Shown in pieces: positions 1 through 6,198 of a stretch of DNA of 8,488 bases (its first letter is position 1; each line of letters opens with the position of its first letter). The notes beneath the pieces were generated by a model that saw nothing but the letters and a program-made list of their open reading frames with translations, was not told the DNA's origin and did no database searches. The position numbers were made by a program, and so were the translations under genes. The DNA lies in contig JAUHZM010000124.1 of NCBI GenBank assembly GCA_030426005.1, positions 1-8,488 on the forward strand, in the 5' to 3' direction. This DNA is from Gammaproteobacteria bacterium. GTDB lineage: Bacteria > Pseudomonadota > Gammaproteobacteria > Arenicellales > Arenicellaceae.

Positions 1-385
1 TCGAGTCGCCGATGGTGCCCGAGACCGTGCAGTTGATGGTCGAGGTGGCGGGCTTGTGCGCCAGCGCGCCGGCGTTGGAGGTGATACGACCAGCGGGGAT
101 GGCGCCGCGGCGCAGGGCCCAGACGAATCGTTCATACCAATGTTCACGCAATGCATCGGTGGCTTCGACACCCGACAACGCACTGGCGATACGCTCAAAC
201 GTATCGTGTGTGGTTTCATCAACTGGATTACCAGCTTTGTCTTTGAGTCGGTATTTTTTGTCCCAAATGTCGTCTGAGGTGGATTGCAGCGGCATTTGTT
301 TGAGCTTCTTCTCGCCCCCCTTGGCGGCGGCGACAGCGGTAACGTGCTTGCTCCCTGCTTGCAGGTCTTCTACGGGTTTACCCAT
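1..385 (-). CDS. nrdJ: Adenosylcobalamin-dependent (class II) ribonucleotide reductase, N-terminal part, cut by the left window edge
   Basis: The first 128 residues are visible. The family reduces ribonucleotides to deoxyribonucleotides in the cytoplasm, using adenosylcobalamin to generate the radical, and so works without oxygen or a separate radical subunit. Residues 31-48 (MPLQSTSDDIWDKKYRLK), 88-106 (starting VWALRRGAIPAGR) and 112-124 (PATSTINCTVSGT) match my memory of the conserved N-terminal region of gammaproteobacterial NrdJ. Cys119 in TINCTVSG is probably the first redox-active cysteine of the active site; this is inferred by family position. The ATG at 385-383 is preferred because GAGGA lies 8 bases upstream. 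Met31 (295) is a possible alternative start and would remove a Lys/Ala-rich extension (VAAAKGGEKKLKQ). The frame stays open to base 1, so the catalytic barrel lies outside the window. NrdR-type boxes lie far upstream. Family assignment is firm; the exact start is less certain. Confidence 0.9.
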   Translation of the reverse strand, partial: MGKPVEDLQAGSKHVTAVAAAKGGEKKLKQMPLQSTSDDIWDKKYRLKDKAGNPVDETTHDTFERIASALSGVEATDALREHWYERFVWALRRGAIPAGRITSNAGALAHKPATSTINCTVSGTIGDS

Positions 386-393
386 TAGTGTGG

Positions 394-398
394 TCCTC
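394..398 (-). promoter_or_regulatory. Ribosome binding site of nrdJ
   Basis: GAGGA on the minus strand, 8 bases before the ATG at 385. It is the reason for choosing Met1 over Met31 as the nrdJ start; the sequence before Met31 has only a weaker GAGAAG-like stretch at a longer distance. Confidence 0.6.
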
Positions 399-421
399 GA
401 TTTTTTCTACTCATCATTCCA

Positions 422-562
422 ATGCTGCGACTGCTTGCCAAACTGGGTTGGGCCAGTGACTGGACTAAGCGGCACTACCTGCGTTTCGCGCATCACCGGA
501 TGACCAGTGTTTTATGGTTAGGTATCGGCGTTGTTGCTGAACGAGTGCAGCACATAAGATGA
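422..562 (+). CDS. Possible small protein of 46 residues, unrecognised
   Basis: An ATG-to-TGA frame divergent from nrdJ, with 36 bases between the two start codons. The product begins MLRLLAKLGWASDWTKR. It is basic, rich in Trp, His and Arg, and has a short hydrophobic stretch, TSVLWLGIGVVA, near the C-terminus. Most codons are ones that neighbouring genes also use, apart from a late ATA and AGA. A perfect inverted repeat begins one base after the TGA, which would suit a gene end. Against it: there is no clear Shine-Dalgarno sequence, it would overlap any promoter placed close to nrdJ, and I recognise no family. It may be a chance frame. Confidence 0.25.
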   Translation: MLRLLAKLGWASDWTKRHYLRFAHHRMTSVLWLGIGVVAERVQHIR

Positions 563-563
563 G

Positions 564-582
564 CACGACTAAGATAGTCGTG
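564..582. repeat. Perfect inverted repeat, 8-bp arms with a 3-base loop
   Basis: CACGACTA-AGA-TAGTCGTG. A second pair, GAGCAC (561-566) and GTGCTC (587-592), overlaps the left arm, so two mutually exclusive hairpins could form in RNA from either strand. There is no T-run on either side, so it does not look like a standard intrinsic terminator. It could be an operator, a leader hairpin of the nrdJ transcript, or the end of the small ORF at 422-562. Confidence 0.55.
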
Positions 583-730
583 ACCAGTGCTCCTCCTCGA
601 TTGGTGTAACTGACATGGCTGGCGAACAACCCTGATGTTTTGAATGCTACGCTACCGACAACAAACAAAACGATGCGCCAAAAAAGCGCGGTAACACGAC
701 ATGCTCTTCATGTGTTCGGTTAGTAAACGC

Positions 731-967
731 ATGCGTATTCATTACCTACTTTTGCCACTCTGGTTAGATTCACAATCAAAGTAAATCTTAGCTCAGTGCG
801 ACAACTCGCCAGCTTGGTCTATATGTAGTGTCTGGTGGTGGCGGAACATCCGGCAAAATCGCGCTTTTGAGGAACGTGTGGAAGCGTTCTATGACGTAGT
901 TTCAAGCGATTTCAATGCCTTAGCTGCGCTTTCAGTGGCTCAGTTTAGTTCTGAGACCGAACCCTAA
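731..967 (+). pseudogene. Coding-like frame with one internal stop, possible decayed small gene
   Basis: From the ATG at 731 the frame reads MRIHYLLLPLWLDSQSK and meets TAA at 782-784. It then stays open for 60 codons to TAA at 965-967. The last part (from about 857) looks most like protein, with RAFEERVEAFYDVVSS followed by DFNALAALSVAQFSSETEP. After the internal stop the first in-frame ATG, GTG or TTG is the GTG of ERVEAF, so the long part has no normal start. The weaker NrdR-type box lies inside this frame and the stronger one begins two bases after its final stop. I recognise no family; it may be a gene remnant or chance. Confidence 0.2.
816..831. promoter_or_regulatory. Weak NrdR-type box
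   Basis: GGTCTATATGTAGTGT matches 12 of 16 positions of the NrdR consensus acaCwATATaTwGtgt as I recall it. The right half and core fit well, the left end does not. It lies about 430 bases upstream of nrdJ. NrdR is the ATP/dATP-sensing repressor of ribonucleotide reductase genes, so the location fits. Its centre is 154 bases from the stronger box, far wider than the usual pairing of roughly three helical turns. Confidence 0.4.
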
Positions 968-969
968 AA

Positions 970-985
970 ACACTATATATTGTGG
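970..985. promoter_or_regulatory. Strong NrdR-type box
   Basis: ACACTATATATTGTGG matches 15 of 16 positions of the NrdR consensus acaCwATATaTwGtgt as I recall it. The core contains TATATT on the plus strand and TATAGT on the minus strand, either of which could serve as a -10 element, and such boxes often overlap promoters. I see no good -35 on either strand. It is 585 bases upstream of the nrdJ start and 208 bases upstream of the Sel1/SH3 start. nrdJ is the natural target by function, which implies a long leader or an unmarked small gene in between. Confidence 0.6.
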
Positions 986-1193
986 TTACGACCAAAGCAG
1001 ACCCAAAGATAATGGGTGACGATTAAAATCGCAAGTGCTTTCTTTGGATTTCAGGGTAAATCGTCATGACTGATTTTCATGGTGTCTAGAAGCTTGATTT
1101 CATGTCCAGTAGAGAGCACCAAAACAGGGCAAATTTACGCGCTGAGTAATCTCCATTACAGCCTGTATTGATAACTTCATTCCTACTTGAAAA

Positions 1194-2636
1194 ATGCTAA
1201 ACTCTGGGCAACTTACCGAACATGCCCTAATGATCCACCCTAACCGTTTCTTATCCGCTGACCGATCCGCACCATCGCCTGTTTGGCGAGTCCGGTCTGT
1301 GCGCGTGCTGTTGCTAAGTGTGCTCATGAGTCTCGTATTACCGACCAGCAGCACGCAAGCACAAAATCAGCAACAAATTCAAAGCAGCTTAGGTGCCCTG
1401 CAAGCAGAGCACCAAAAGGAACTGCAAAAATGGACCGTCAAAGCCTACGAAGGTGACCCGGAAGCACAATTTAAAGTCGGCGTGTTGTACACCAACGCCC
1501 AGTTCAGTGAACCGGATTTTGGTCAAGCTGTGTACTGGTACAAGCAAGCCGCCCGGCAGGGTCATGTGCTCGCACAATACAATCTCGGCCACCAATATCT
1601 CACTGGCGTTGGCGTGCAGAAGAGCGAGACCACGGCCATGCAGTGGTGGCACAAATCAGCAGCGCAAGATCATGCTTTATCGCAATTCAATCTTGGCCGC
1701 GCGTATTATCTGGGCATTGGTTTGAACAAAGATCTGGATGAATCACGGCGCTGGTTTGAACGGGCAGCCCGCAATCACGAACCGAAATCAATCGAGATCC
1801 TTGAACAACTCGGTTGGGCCGAACCTGGGCAATACACCAAGCAAGCTGACCTACCGCAACCCGTTGCAAAATCCGAACCCGAATCGGTTGTTGCAGAGGA
1901 ACGTGCCTACCCGGTGATTCCATCGCGCTCAGATGAATTTGAGTCAGTGGTACAGCCACTTGAAGATGAACCCGAACCTGTCGCCAAACAGACCGCCGAG
2001 CGTGTCGAGGAAGAACCCCTGTCGCGCACGCCGGACGTAAAACCGGCCGTCACAACACGGCCTGGGTCACGCGTTCTCACCGAGCAAGCAAGCGAAACAC
2101 CCGTTACGGTTAAGCCTGAACCAAAGCCTGAGCCTAAAACTCGAGCTCAGGCCGAAGCGGCGCAGCCCACCATCGTTGAGACAACCCCGCCAAAATCAGA
2201 CCCGGCATCAGAACCTTCTGGTAATGAAGCGACCGAGGCTACACCGCAGAGTACCGGCAATGAAATTGCGGTCTACACCAATCCGGCAATTCGCAGTGTG
2301 TTGATCGGCGTGGTAAAACAGCGTGACGCCCTACAGATAGTGCAGCGTGGCGCGGAATGGACCTCTGTTCGCAGCCGTAACGGTTTTCCTGTCTGGGTCA
2401 GCGGTGACTTTGTGCGTGCCGACGGCAACACAGGTACGATTACCGGCTCATCGGTCAATGCCCGCTCAGTGCCGATCATTATTAACGGAACGGTCGTCGG
2501 CCAGCTGGATAAAAACGAATCCGTGAAAATATTGGGGCAGCGTGGTGACTGGTATCGAATCATGTCGCCAGCCCGGTTTGTGGCCTGGGTAAAAACCAGC
2601 GAACTGCGCAAGCGCCAGAGCGCAGGAGCAAACTAA
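1194..2636 (+). CDS. Exported Sel1-repeat protein with two C-terminal SH3-like domains
   Basis: The 480-residue reading begins with a long basic stretch followed by a hydrophobic core (VLLLSVLMSLVLP, about 38-50) and a likely signal peptidase site after TSSTQA, so the protein is probably exported. Three Sel1/TPR-like repeats follow at about 85-193, with signatures such as QAVYWYKQAARQGHVLAQYNLG. A Pro/Glu/Lys-rich linker (about 210-352) looks disordered. Two bacterial SH3-like domains lie at about 353-408 and 412-473, the second containing NARSVP and GDWYRI. The layout suggests a periplasmic or envelope scaffold that binds protein or peptidoglycan; this is inference. The start is uncertain: Met1 and Met13 (1230) lack a clear ribosome binding site, while GTG at 1299 (Val36) would give a compact signal peptide with GGCGAG upstream. 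zur follows after one base, implying co-transcription. Confidence 0.82.
   Translation: MLNSGQLTEHALMIHPNRFLSADRSAPSPVWRVRSVRVLLLSVLMSLVLPTSSTQAQNQQQIQSSLGALQAEHQKELQKWTVKAYEGDPEAQFKVGVLYTNAQFSEPDFGQAVYWYKQAARQGHVLAQYNLGHQYLTGVGVQKSETTAMQWWHKSAAQDHALSQFNLGRAYYLGIGLNKDLDESRRWFERAARNHEPKSIEILEQLGWAEPGQYTKQADLPQPVAKSEPESVVAEERAYPVIPSRSDEFESVVQPLEDEPEPVAKQTAERVEEEPLSRTPDVKPAVTTRPGSRVLTEQASETPVTVKPEPKPEPKTRAQAEAAQPTIVETTPPKSDPASEPSGNEATEATPQSTGNEIAVYTNPAIRSVLIGVVKQRDALQIVQRGAEWTSVRSRNGFPVWVSGDFVRADGNTGTITGSSVNARSVPIIINGTVVGQLDKNESVKILGQRGDWYRIMSPARFVAWVKTSELRKRQSAGAN
1195..1203 (+). promoter_or_regulatory. Possible extended -10 element for the Sel1/SH3-zur pair
   Basis: TGCTAAACT resembles an extended -10 (TGnTAnnnT). 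The hexamer 17 bases upstream is poor, while TTGATA at 1168-1173 is too far away. If this promoter is used, transcription starts after the ATG at 1194, and translation would have to begin at 1230 or 1299 instead. Weak support. Confidence 0.25.
2624..2628 (+). promoter_or_regulatory. Ribosome binding site of zur inside the preceding gene
   Basis: AGGAG nine bases before the ATG at 2638, embedded in the last codons of the Sel1/SH3 gene. It fixes the zur start and supports translational coupling of the two genes. Confidence 0.7.
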
Positions 2637-2637
2637 C

Positions 2638-3132
2638 ATGGCTACTAATTCAAAACAGGTTATCTCACCGTTTCTCGGCGACCACGATCACAGCCACTGT
2701 GAGTCGCAGGCACTGGAAACCGCGTTAAAAGAGTGCGAGCGCAAAGGGTTGCGCCTAACCAAGCTCCGGCAACAAGTATTGGAAATCATCTGGGCGCAGC
2801 ACAATCCGATTGGCGCGTATGACGTGTTGCAGCAACTCCAAGCACAAGGGCATAAGCCCGCGCCACCAACAGCGTATCGTGCCTTGGAATTTTTGGTGGA
2901 CGCCAAACTGATTCACCGTATTGAATCGCTCAACGCCTACATTGGCTGCCCAGCCCCGAACGCGAATCATCAGTGTCAGTTTTATATTTGCACTGAGTGT
3001 GGCCACACCGCCGAGTTAAATAATGCAGCCGTATCTGACGCCCTGAATGCTGGTGCGAATGATCTTGGATTCAAAGCGCAACAACCGGTTATTGAGGTGC
3101 ACGGCTTGTGCCGCGACTGCCAACAAGCCTGA
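2638..3132 (+). CDS. zur: Zinc uptake regulator Zur (Fur family)
   Basis: A 164-residue cytoplasmic repressor that binds DNA when zinc is sufficient and normally silences zinc import genes. The winged-helix DNA-binding part spans about 25-95 (RLTKLRQQVLEII; PPTAYRALEFLVDA). The metal-binding residues can be placed by comparison with E. coli Zur from memory. The structural site is Cys118, Cys121 (CTEC), Cys158 and Cys161 (HGLCRDC). The regulatory site is His93, Cys104 (AYIGC), His111 and Glu126. All eight residues are present, which favours Zur over Fur or PerR. The N-terminus carries an extra His/Asp-rich segment, GDHDHSHC (14-21), which could add weak metal binding. The zinc transporter genes it would control are not in this window. 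It is coupled to the Sel1/SH3 gene and converges on rarA. I saw no obvious Zur box upstream of the pair. Confidence 0.93.
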   Translation: MATNSKQVISPFLGDHDHSHCESQALETALKECERKGLRLTKLRQQVLEIIWAQHNPIGAYDVLQQLQAQGHKPAPPTAYRALEFLVDAKLIHRIESLNAYIGCPAPNANHQCQFYICTECGHTAELNNAAVSDALNAGANDLGFKAQQPVIEVHGLCRDCQQA

Positions 3133-3138
3133 ACCGAG

Positions 3139-4449
3139 TTATTTGTTGAGCGAGCGTAAGTAGGCGAGTTTTTCCTGGATCTTGATCTCTAAACCGCGAT
3201 CCACTGGGTGATAGAACTCGGTGCCAATCAAGGACTCAGGCAGATAGGTTTCACCGGCCGCGTACCCACCCTCTTCATCATGCGCGTAGCGATAGCCTTT
3301 TCCATAATCGAGTTCCTTCATCAATTTGGTCGGCGCATTGCGGATATGCATCGGCACTTCCAGTGAACCTGTTTCACGCACCGTCGCCATGGCCGCTTTG
3401 TAAGCGGTGTACACTGCATTGCTTTTCGCTGCCACCGCCAGATACACCACCGCTTGGGCAAGGCTTAGCTCACCTTCCGGACTACCGAGTCGTTCCTGAC
3501 ACTCCCAAGCATCCAGGGCCAACCGCAATGCTCGCGGATCGGCGTTACCGATATCTTCTGACGCCATACGCACCACGCGGCGCGCAATGTAACGCGGATC
3601 GCAACCGCCATCGATCATGCGACACAACCAATACAGTGCCGCGTCCGGATCGGAACCGCGTACTGATTTGTGCAAGGCTGAAATTTGATCATAAAAGGCT
3701 TCGCCACCTTTATCGAATCGGCGCGTAGTTCCTCCGGCCAGAATATCCGCAATCAACGCATTGGTGATCACCCCATCTTCTGCCAGGTCCGCAGCGATTT
3801 CTAACATGGTTAGAGCCCGACGTGCATCACCATCCACCAATTCGGCCAGCTGGTGTTTAACGTCGTCCGCCATGCTTAGCGACAAGGAACCCAAACCAAC
3901 TTCCTCGTCCGTCAAGGCACGGTCAATCAACTGCACCAGATCGTCGGCGGTTAAGGATTGCAATACGTACACTCGGACGCGTGACAGCAGTGCGTTGTTT
4001 AATTCAAACGAAGGGTTCTCAGTGGTGGCACCAACAAACAAAATGGTGCCGTCTTCAATGTGCGGTAAGAAAGCATCCTGCTGTGCCTTATTGAAGCGAT
4101 GGACCTCATCCACGAACAACACGGTATTGCCCATGCCTGCACGCTGACGATCACGCGCAGTCTGCACTGCTTCGCGAATATCCTTAACACCCGATAAGAC
4201 CGCCGAGAGTGATACAAATGCGGCGTCACTCTCGTGTGCTAACAATTTGGCGAGCGTGGTTTTGCCGGTGCCAGGCGGGCCCCAGAACACCATCGAATGC
4301 AGTTTGCCATTCTCGATTGCGGTGCGCAGTGGTTTATTGGGCGCCAACAACTGACGTTGGCCAACCACGTACTCAAGACGGGTCGGCCGTAGTCGGTCTG
4401 CCAGCGGCTGCGTAAAATCATGTGAGCCAGACATTATTTGCTGACTCAT
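3139..4449 (-). CDS. rarA: Replication-associated recombination protein A, AAA+ ATPase (RarA/MgsA)
   Basis: A 436-residue protein, close to the usual length of the family. RarA is a DNA-stimulated ATPase related to clamp-loader subunits and to eukaryotic WRNIP1. It acts at stalled replication forks and associates with SSB. Visible motifs in order: DRLRPTRLEYVVGQ (18-31); Walker A GPPGTGKT (57-64); Walker B LFVDEVHRFNKAQQD (111-125); sensor 1 GATTENPSFELN (140-151); arginine finger LLSRVRV (154-160); sensor 2 GDARRAL (207-213). The C-terminal tetramerisation half is intact, including RRVVRMASEDIGNADPRAL and a tail with YLPESLIG and EFYHP. The start at 4449 has only a distant GAGG; Met6 is an alternative. 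It lies 33 bases downstream of ilvD on the same strand, with no terminator seen between, so read-through from ilvD is likely. Its stop is six bases from that of zur on the other strand. Confidence 0.95.
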   Translation of the reverse strand: MSQQIMSGSHDFTQPLADRLRPTRLEYVVGQRQLLAPNKPLRTAIENGKLHSMVFWGPPGTGKTTLAKLLAHESDAAFVSLSAVLSGVKDIREAVQTARDRQRAGMGNTVLFVDEVHRFNKAQQDAFLPHIEDGTILFVGATTENPSFELNNALLSRVRVYVLQSLTADDLVQLIDRALTDEEVGLGSLSLSMADDVKHQLAELVDGDARRALTMLEIAADLAEDGVITNALIADILAGGTTRRFDKGGEAFYDQISALHKSVRGSDPDAALYWLCRMIDGGCDPRYIARRVVRMASEDIGNADPRALRLALDAWECQERLGSPEGELSLAQAVVYLAVAAKSNAVYTAYKAAMATVRETGSLEVPMHIRNAPTKLMKELDYGKGYRYAHDEEGGYAAGETYLPESLIGTEFYHPVDRGLEIKIQEKLAYLRSLNK

Positions 4450-4482
4450 AAGACCGCTGCCTCGGACGAACGGAAACGACAG

Positions 4483-6180
4483 TTACTCGTCAGTAACACA
4501 ACCTTTGGACGCGTTTTGTACGTAACGAATGTATTTAAACAAAGTACCGCGTGTGGCTTTGAGTGGCGGTGCCACCCAGGCTGCGCGACGCTCAGCAAGC
4601 TCGTCGTCGGTGAGATCCACTTCGATGCGGTTGTTCACTGCATCCAGAGTCACGATGTCACCGTTTTTCACCAGCGCGATGGCCCCACCTTCTTGTGCTT
4701 CTGGCACCACGTGGCCGACGATAAAACCGTGTGATCCACCCGAGAACCGGCCATCAGTAATCATCGCAACGTGCTCGCCTAAGCCAGCGCCCATAATCGC
4801 CGAGGTTGGCTTGAGCATTTCGGGCATACCGGGGCCGCCTTTCGGGCCTTCATAGCGGATGATGATGACATCGCCTTTCTCAATCTTGCCTTGCTCGAGC
4901 TGATTGATCATGTCTTCTTCGCCATCAAATACCTTGGCTGGGCCAACGAATTTCTCGCCTTCCTTGCCGGTCACTTTGGCGACTGAGCCTTCAGGCGCCA
5001 GATTACCTTTGAGGATTTGAATGTGGCCTGTGCGTTTAATCGGTTTGGACAGTGGACGGATAATTTCTTGACCTTCTGCCAGGCCCGGTAAGTCCGCAAG
5101 ATTCTCAGCCAGCGTTTTACCGGTGACCGTCATGCAGTCGCCATTCAACAAACCCGCGTCCAGTAAGAACTTCATCACCGCTGGCGTGCCGCCGATATTA
5201 TGCAAGTCCTGCATCACATACTGCCCGCTTGGCTTGAGATCGGCCAAGAACGGCACGCGATCACTAACAGACTGGAAGTCGTCGACCGTGAGATCAATAT
5301 CCAATGAACGTGCCATCGCAATCAGGTGCAAGACGGCGTTGGTTGATCCGCCCAGCGCGGTGATCACCACCATGGCATTTTCAAACGATTCACGCGTCAT
5401 GATGTCGCGTGGTTTGAGGTCGATTTCTAATAGGTGCTTCAGCGCTTCGCCAGCACGTACGCACTCGTTGACCTTCTCTTGATCAACCGCAGGCGTCGAT
5501 GCACTGTATGGTAAGCTCATGCCTAAGGCTTCAATCGCACTGGCCATGGTGTTAGCGGTATACATACCACCACAAGCACCGGCACCTGGACAAGATTTTT
5601 CAACAATTTGCTGACGCTCGTCATCGGTGATGGTTTCCACCAGGAACTCACCGTAAGCTTGGAACGCTGATATAATGTCGAGCTTCTTACCGTTATGCAG
5701 ACCCGGCTTAATCGATCCTCCGTAGACCATAATGGCTGGTCGATTCAGGCGTGCCATGGCCATCATGCAACCCGGCATATTCTTGTCACAGCCCGGAATC
5801 GCAATTAGACCATCATAAAATTGCGCGGCCACCACGGTTTCAATGGAGTCTGCAATAATGTCGCGCGACTGCAAGGAGTACGCCATGCCCGCCGTGCCAT
5901 TGGTGGTGCCATCACTCACACCGATGGTGTTGAATCGCATGCCGACCATGCCTGCGTCCTGCACACCGGTTTTAACGTGTGCGGCAAGGTCATTTAGATG
6001 CATATTACAGGTGTTGCCTTCCCACCAGACGCTGGCGATACCGACCTGTGCTTTGTTCATATCGTCCCGCGTTAAGCCGGTGCCATACAACATGGCCTGG
6101 CCGGCACCTTGGGACTTAGGTTGCGTGATGGTTGAGCTGTACTTATTTAGTTTTTTATTTTCGGATTTACTGTCGGACAT
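4483..6180 (-). CDS. ilvD: Dihydroxy-acid dehydratase
   Basis: A 565-residue cytoplasmic enzyme that dehydrates 2,3-dihydroxy-isovalerate and 2,3-dihydroxy-3-methylvalerate to the 2-keto acids that precede valine and isoleucine (and, via valine's keto acid, leucine and pantothenate). Diagnostic segments: WWEGNTCNMHLND with Cys58; PGCDKNMPGC with Cys131, Asp132 and Lys133; CPGAGACGGMYTANTM with Cys203; GGSTNA (278-282); and TDGRFSGGSHG with the catalytic-base Ser480. Cys58, Cys131 and Cys203 are the expected iron-sulfur ligands; Lys133 is the residue carbamylated in characterised enzymes. The length, about 50 residues shorter than E. coli IlvD, fits the short class of the family, several members of which carry an oxygen-tolerant [2Fe-2S] cluster. 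That cluster type is inferred. No strong ribosome binding site precedes the ATG. No other ilv gene is adjacent; rarA follows 33 bases downstream. Confidence 0.97.
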   Translation of the reverse strand: MSDSKSENKKLNKYSSTITQPKSQGAGQAMLYGTGLTRDDMNKAQVGIASVWWEGNTCNMHLNDLAAHVKTGVQDAGMVGMRFNTIGVSDGTTNGTAGMAYSLQSRDIIADSIETVVAAQFYDGLIAIPGCDKNMPGCMMAMARLNRPAIMVYGGSIKPGLHNGKKLDIISAFQAYGEFLVETITDDERQQIVEKSCPGAGACGGMYTANTMASAIEALGMSLPYSASTPAVDQEKVNECVRAGEALKHLLEIDLKPRDIMTRESFENAMVVITALGGSTNAVLHLIAMARSLDIDLTVDDFQSVSDRVPFLADLKPSGQYVMQDLHNIGGTPAVMKFLLDAGLLNGDCMTVTGKTLAENLADLPGLAEGQEIIRPLSKPIKRTGHIQILKGNLAPEGSVAKVTGKEGEKFVGPAKVFDGEEDMINQLEQGKIEKGDVIIIRYEGPKGGPGMPEMLKPTSAIMGAGLGEHVAMITDGRFSGGSHGFIVGHVVPEAQEGGAIALVKNGDIVTLDAVNNRIEVDLTDDELAERRAAWVAPPLKATRGTLFKYIRYVQNASKGCVTDE

Positions 6181-6198
6181 AATCGCTGAAGTCAGGCG

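Larger units (their letters stand above)
386..1193. other. Long spacer between the divergent nrdJ and Sel1/SH3 genes
   Basis: About 800 bases with no gene longer than about 60 codons that I can support. The region is visibly more AT-rich than its flanks. It holds two NrdR-type boxes (816-831 and 970-985), a perfect inverted repeat (564-582) and two weak coding candidates (422-562 and 731-967). It also has a palindrome CCAGTGACTGG (453-463), two copies of TGACCAGTG exactly 80 bases apart (501-509 and 581-589) and a small hairpin CGATT-AA-AATCG (1020-1031). I saw no B12-box-like element that would indicate a cobalamin riboswitch, and no tRNA or IS end. An unrecognised small RNA or a long nrdJ leader remains possible. 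Confidence 0.8.

Noticed and set aside
12..503. 163-codon plus-strand frame at the left end
   Set aside because: It is antisense to the clearly recognisable NrdJ reading and its product resembles no protein family; a shadow of the partial gene.
465..668. 67-codon minus-strand frame with a hydrophobic segment (LVTTILVVLILCAALV)
   Set aside because: It opens with TTG, has no ribosome binding site, and overlaps the small plus-strand candidate and the inverted repeat. The hydrophobic run could arise by chance, so it is not listed as a gene.
386..985. Cobalamin riboswitch in the nrdJ leader
   Set aside because: It was expected as a possibility for a B12-dependent enzyme. I looked for a B12-box-like sequence on the minus strand and found none; the nearest similar string (around 359-375) is nrdJ coding sequence.
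1001..1016. A second NrdR-type box at the usual spacing from 970-985
   Set aside because: The sequence at the expected distance on either side matches only about half of the consensus positions, so no close partner box is claimed.
1071..1104. Imperfect direct repeat TGATTTTCATG / TGATTTCATG
   Set aside because: Short, AT-rich and not symmetric; too little to call an operator or attachment site.
3761..4147. 128-codon plus-strand frame opposite rarA
   Set aside because: It is fully antisense to RarA motifs that fit the family exactly; its Ser/Thr/Asn-rich product is typical of a shadow frame.
5123..5482. 119-codon plus-strand frame opposite ilvD
   Set aside because: It lies antisense within a well-conserved enzyme gene, with no ribosome binding site or family resemblance.
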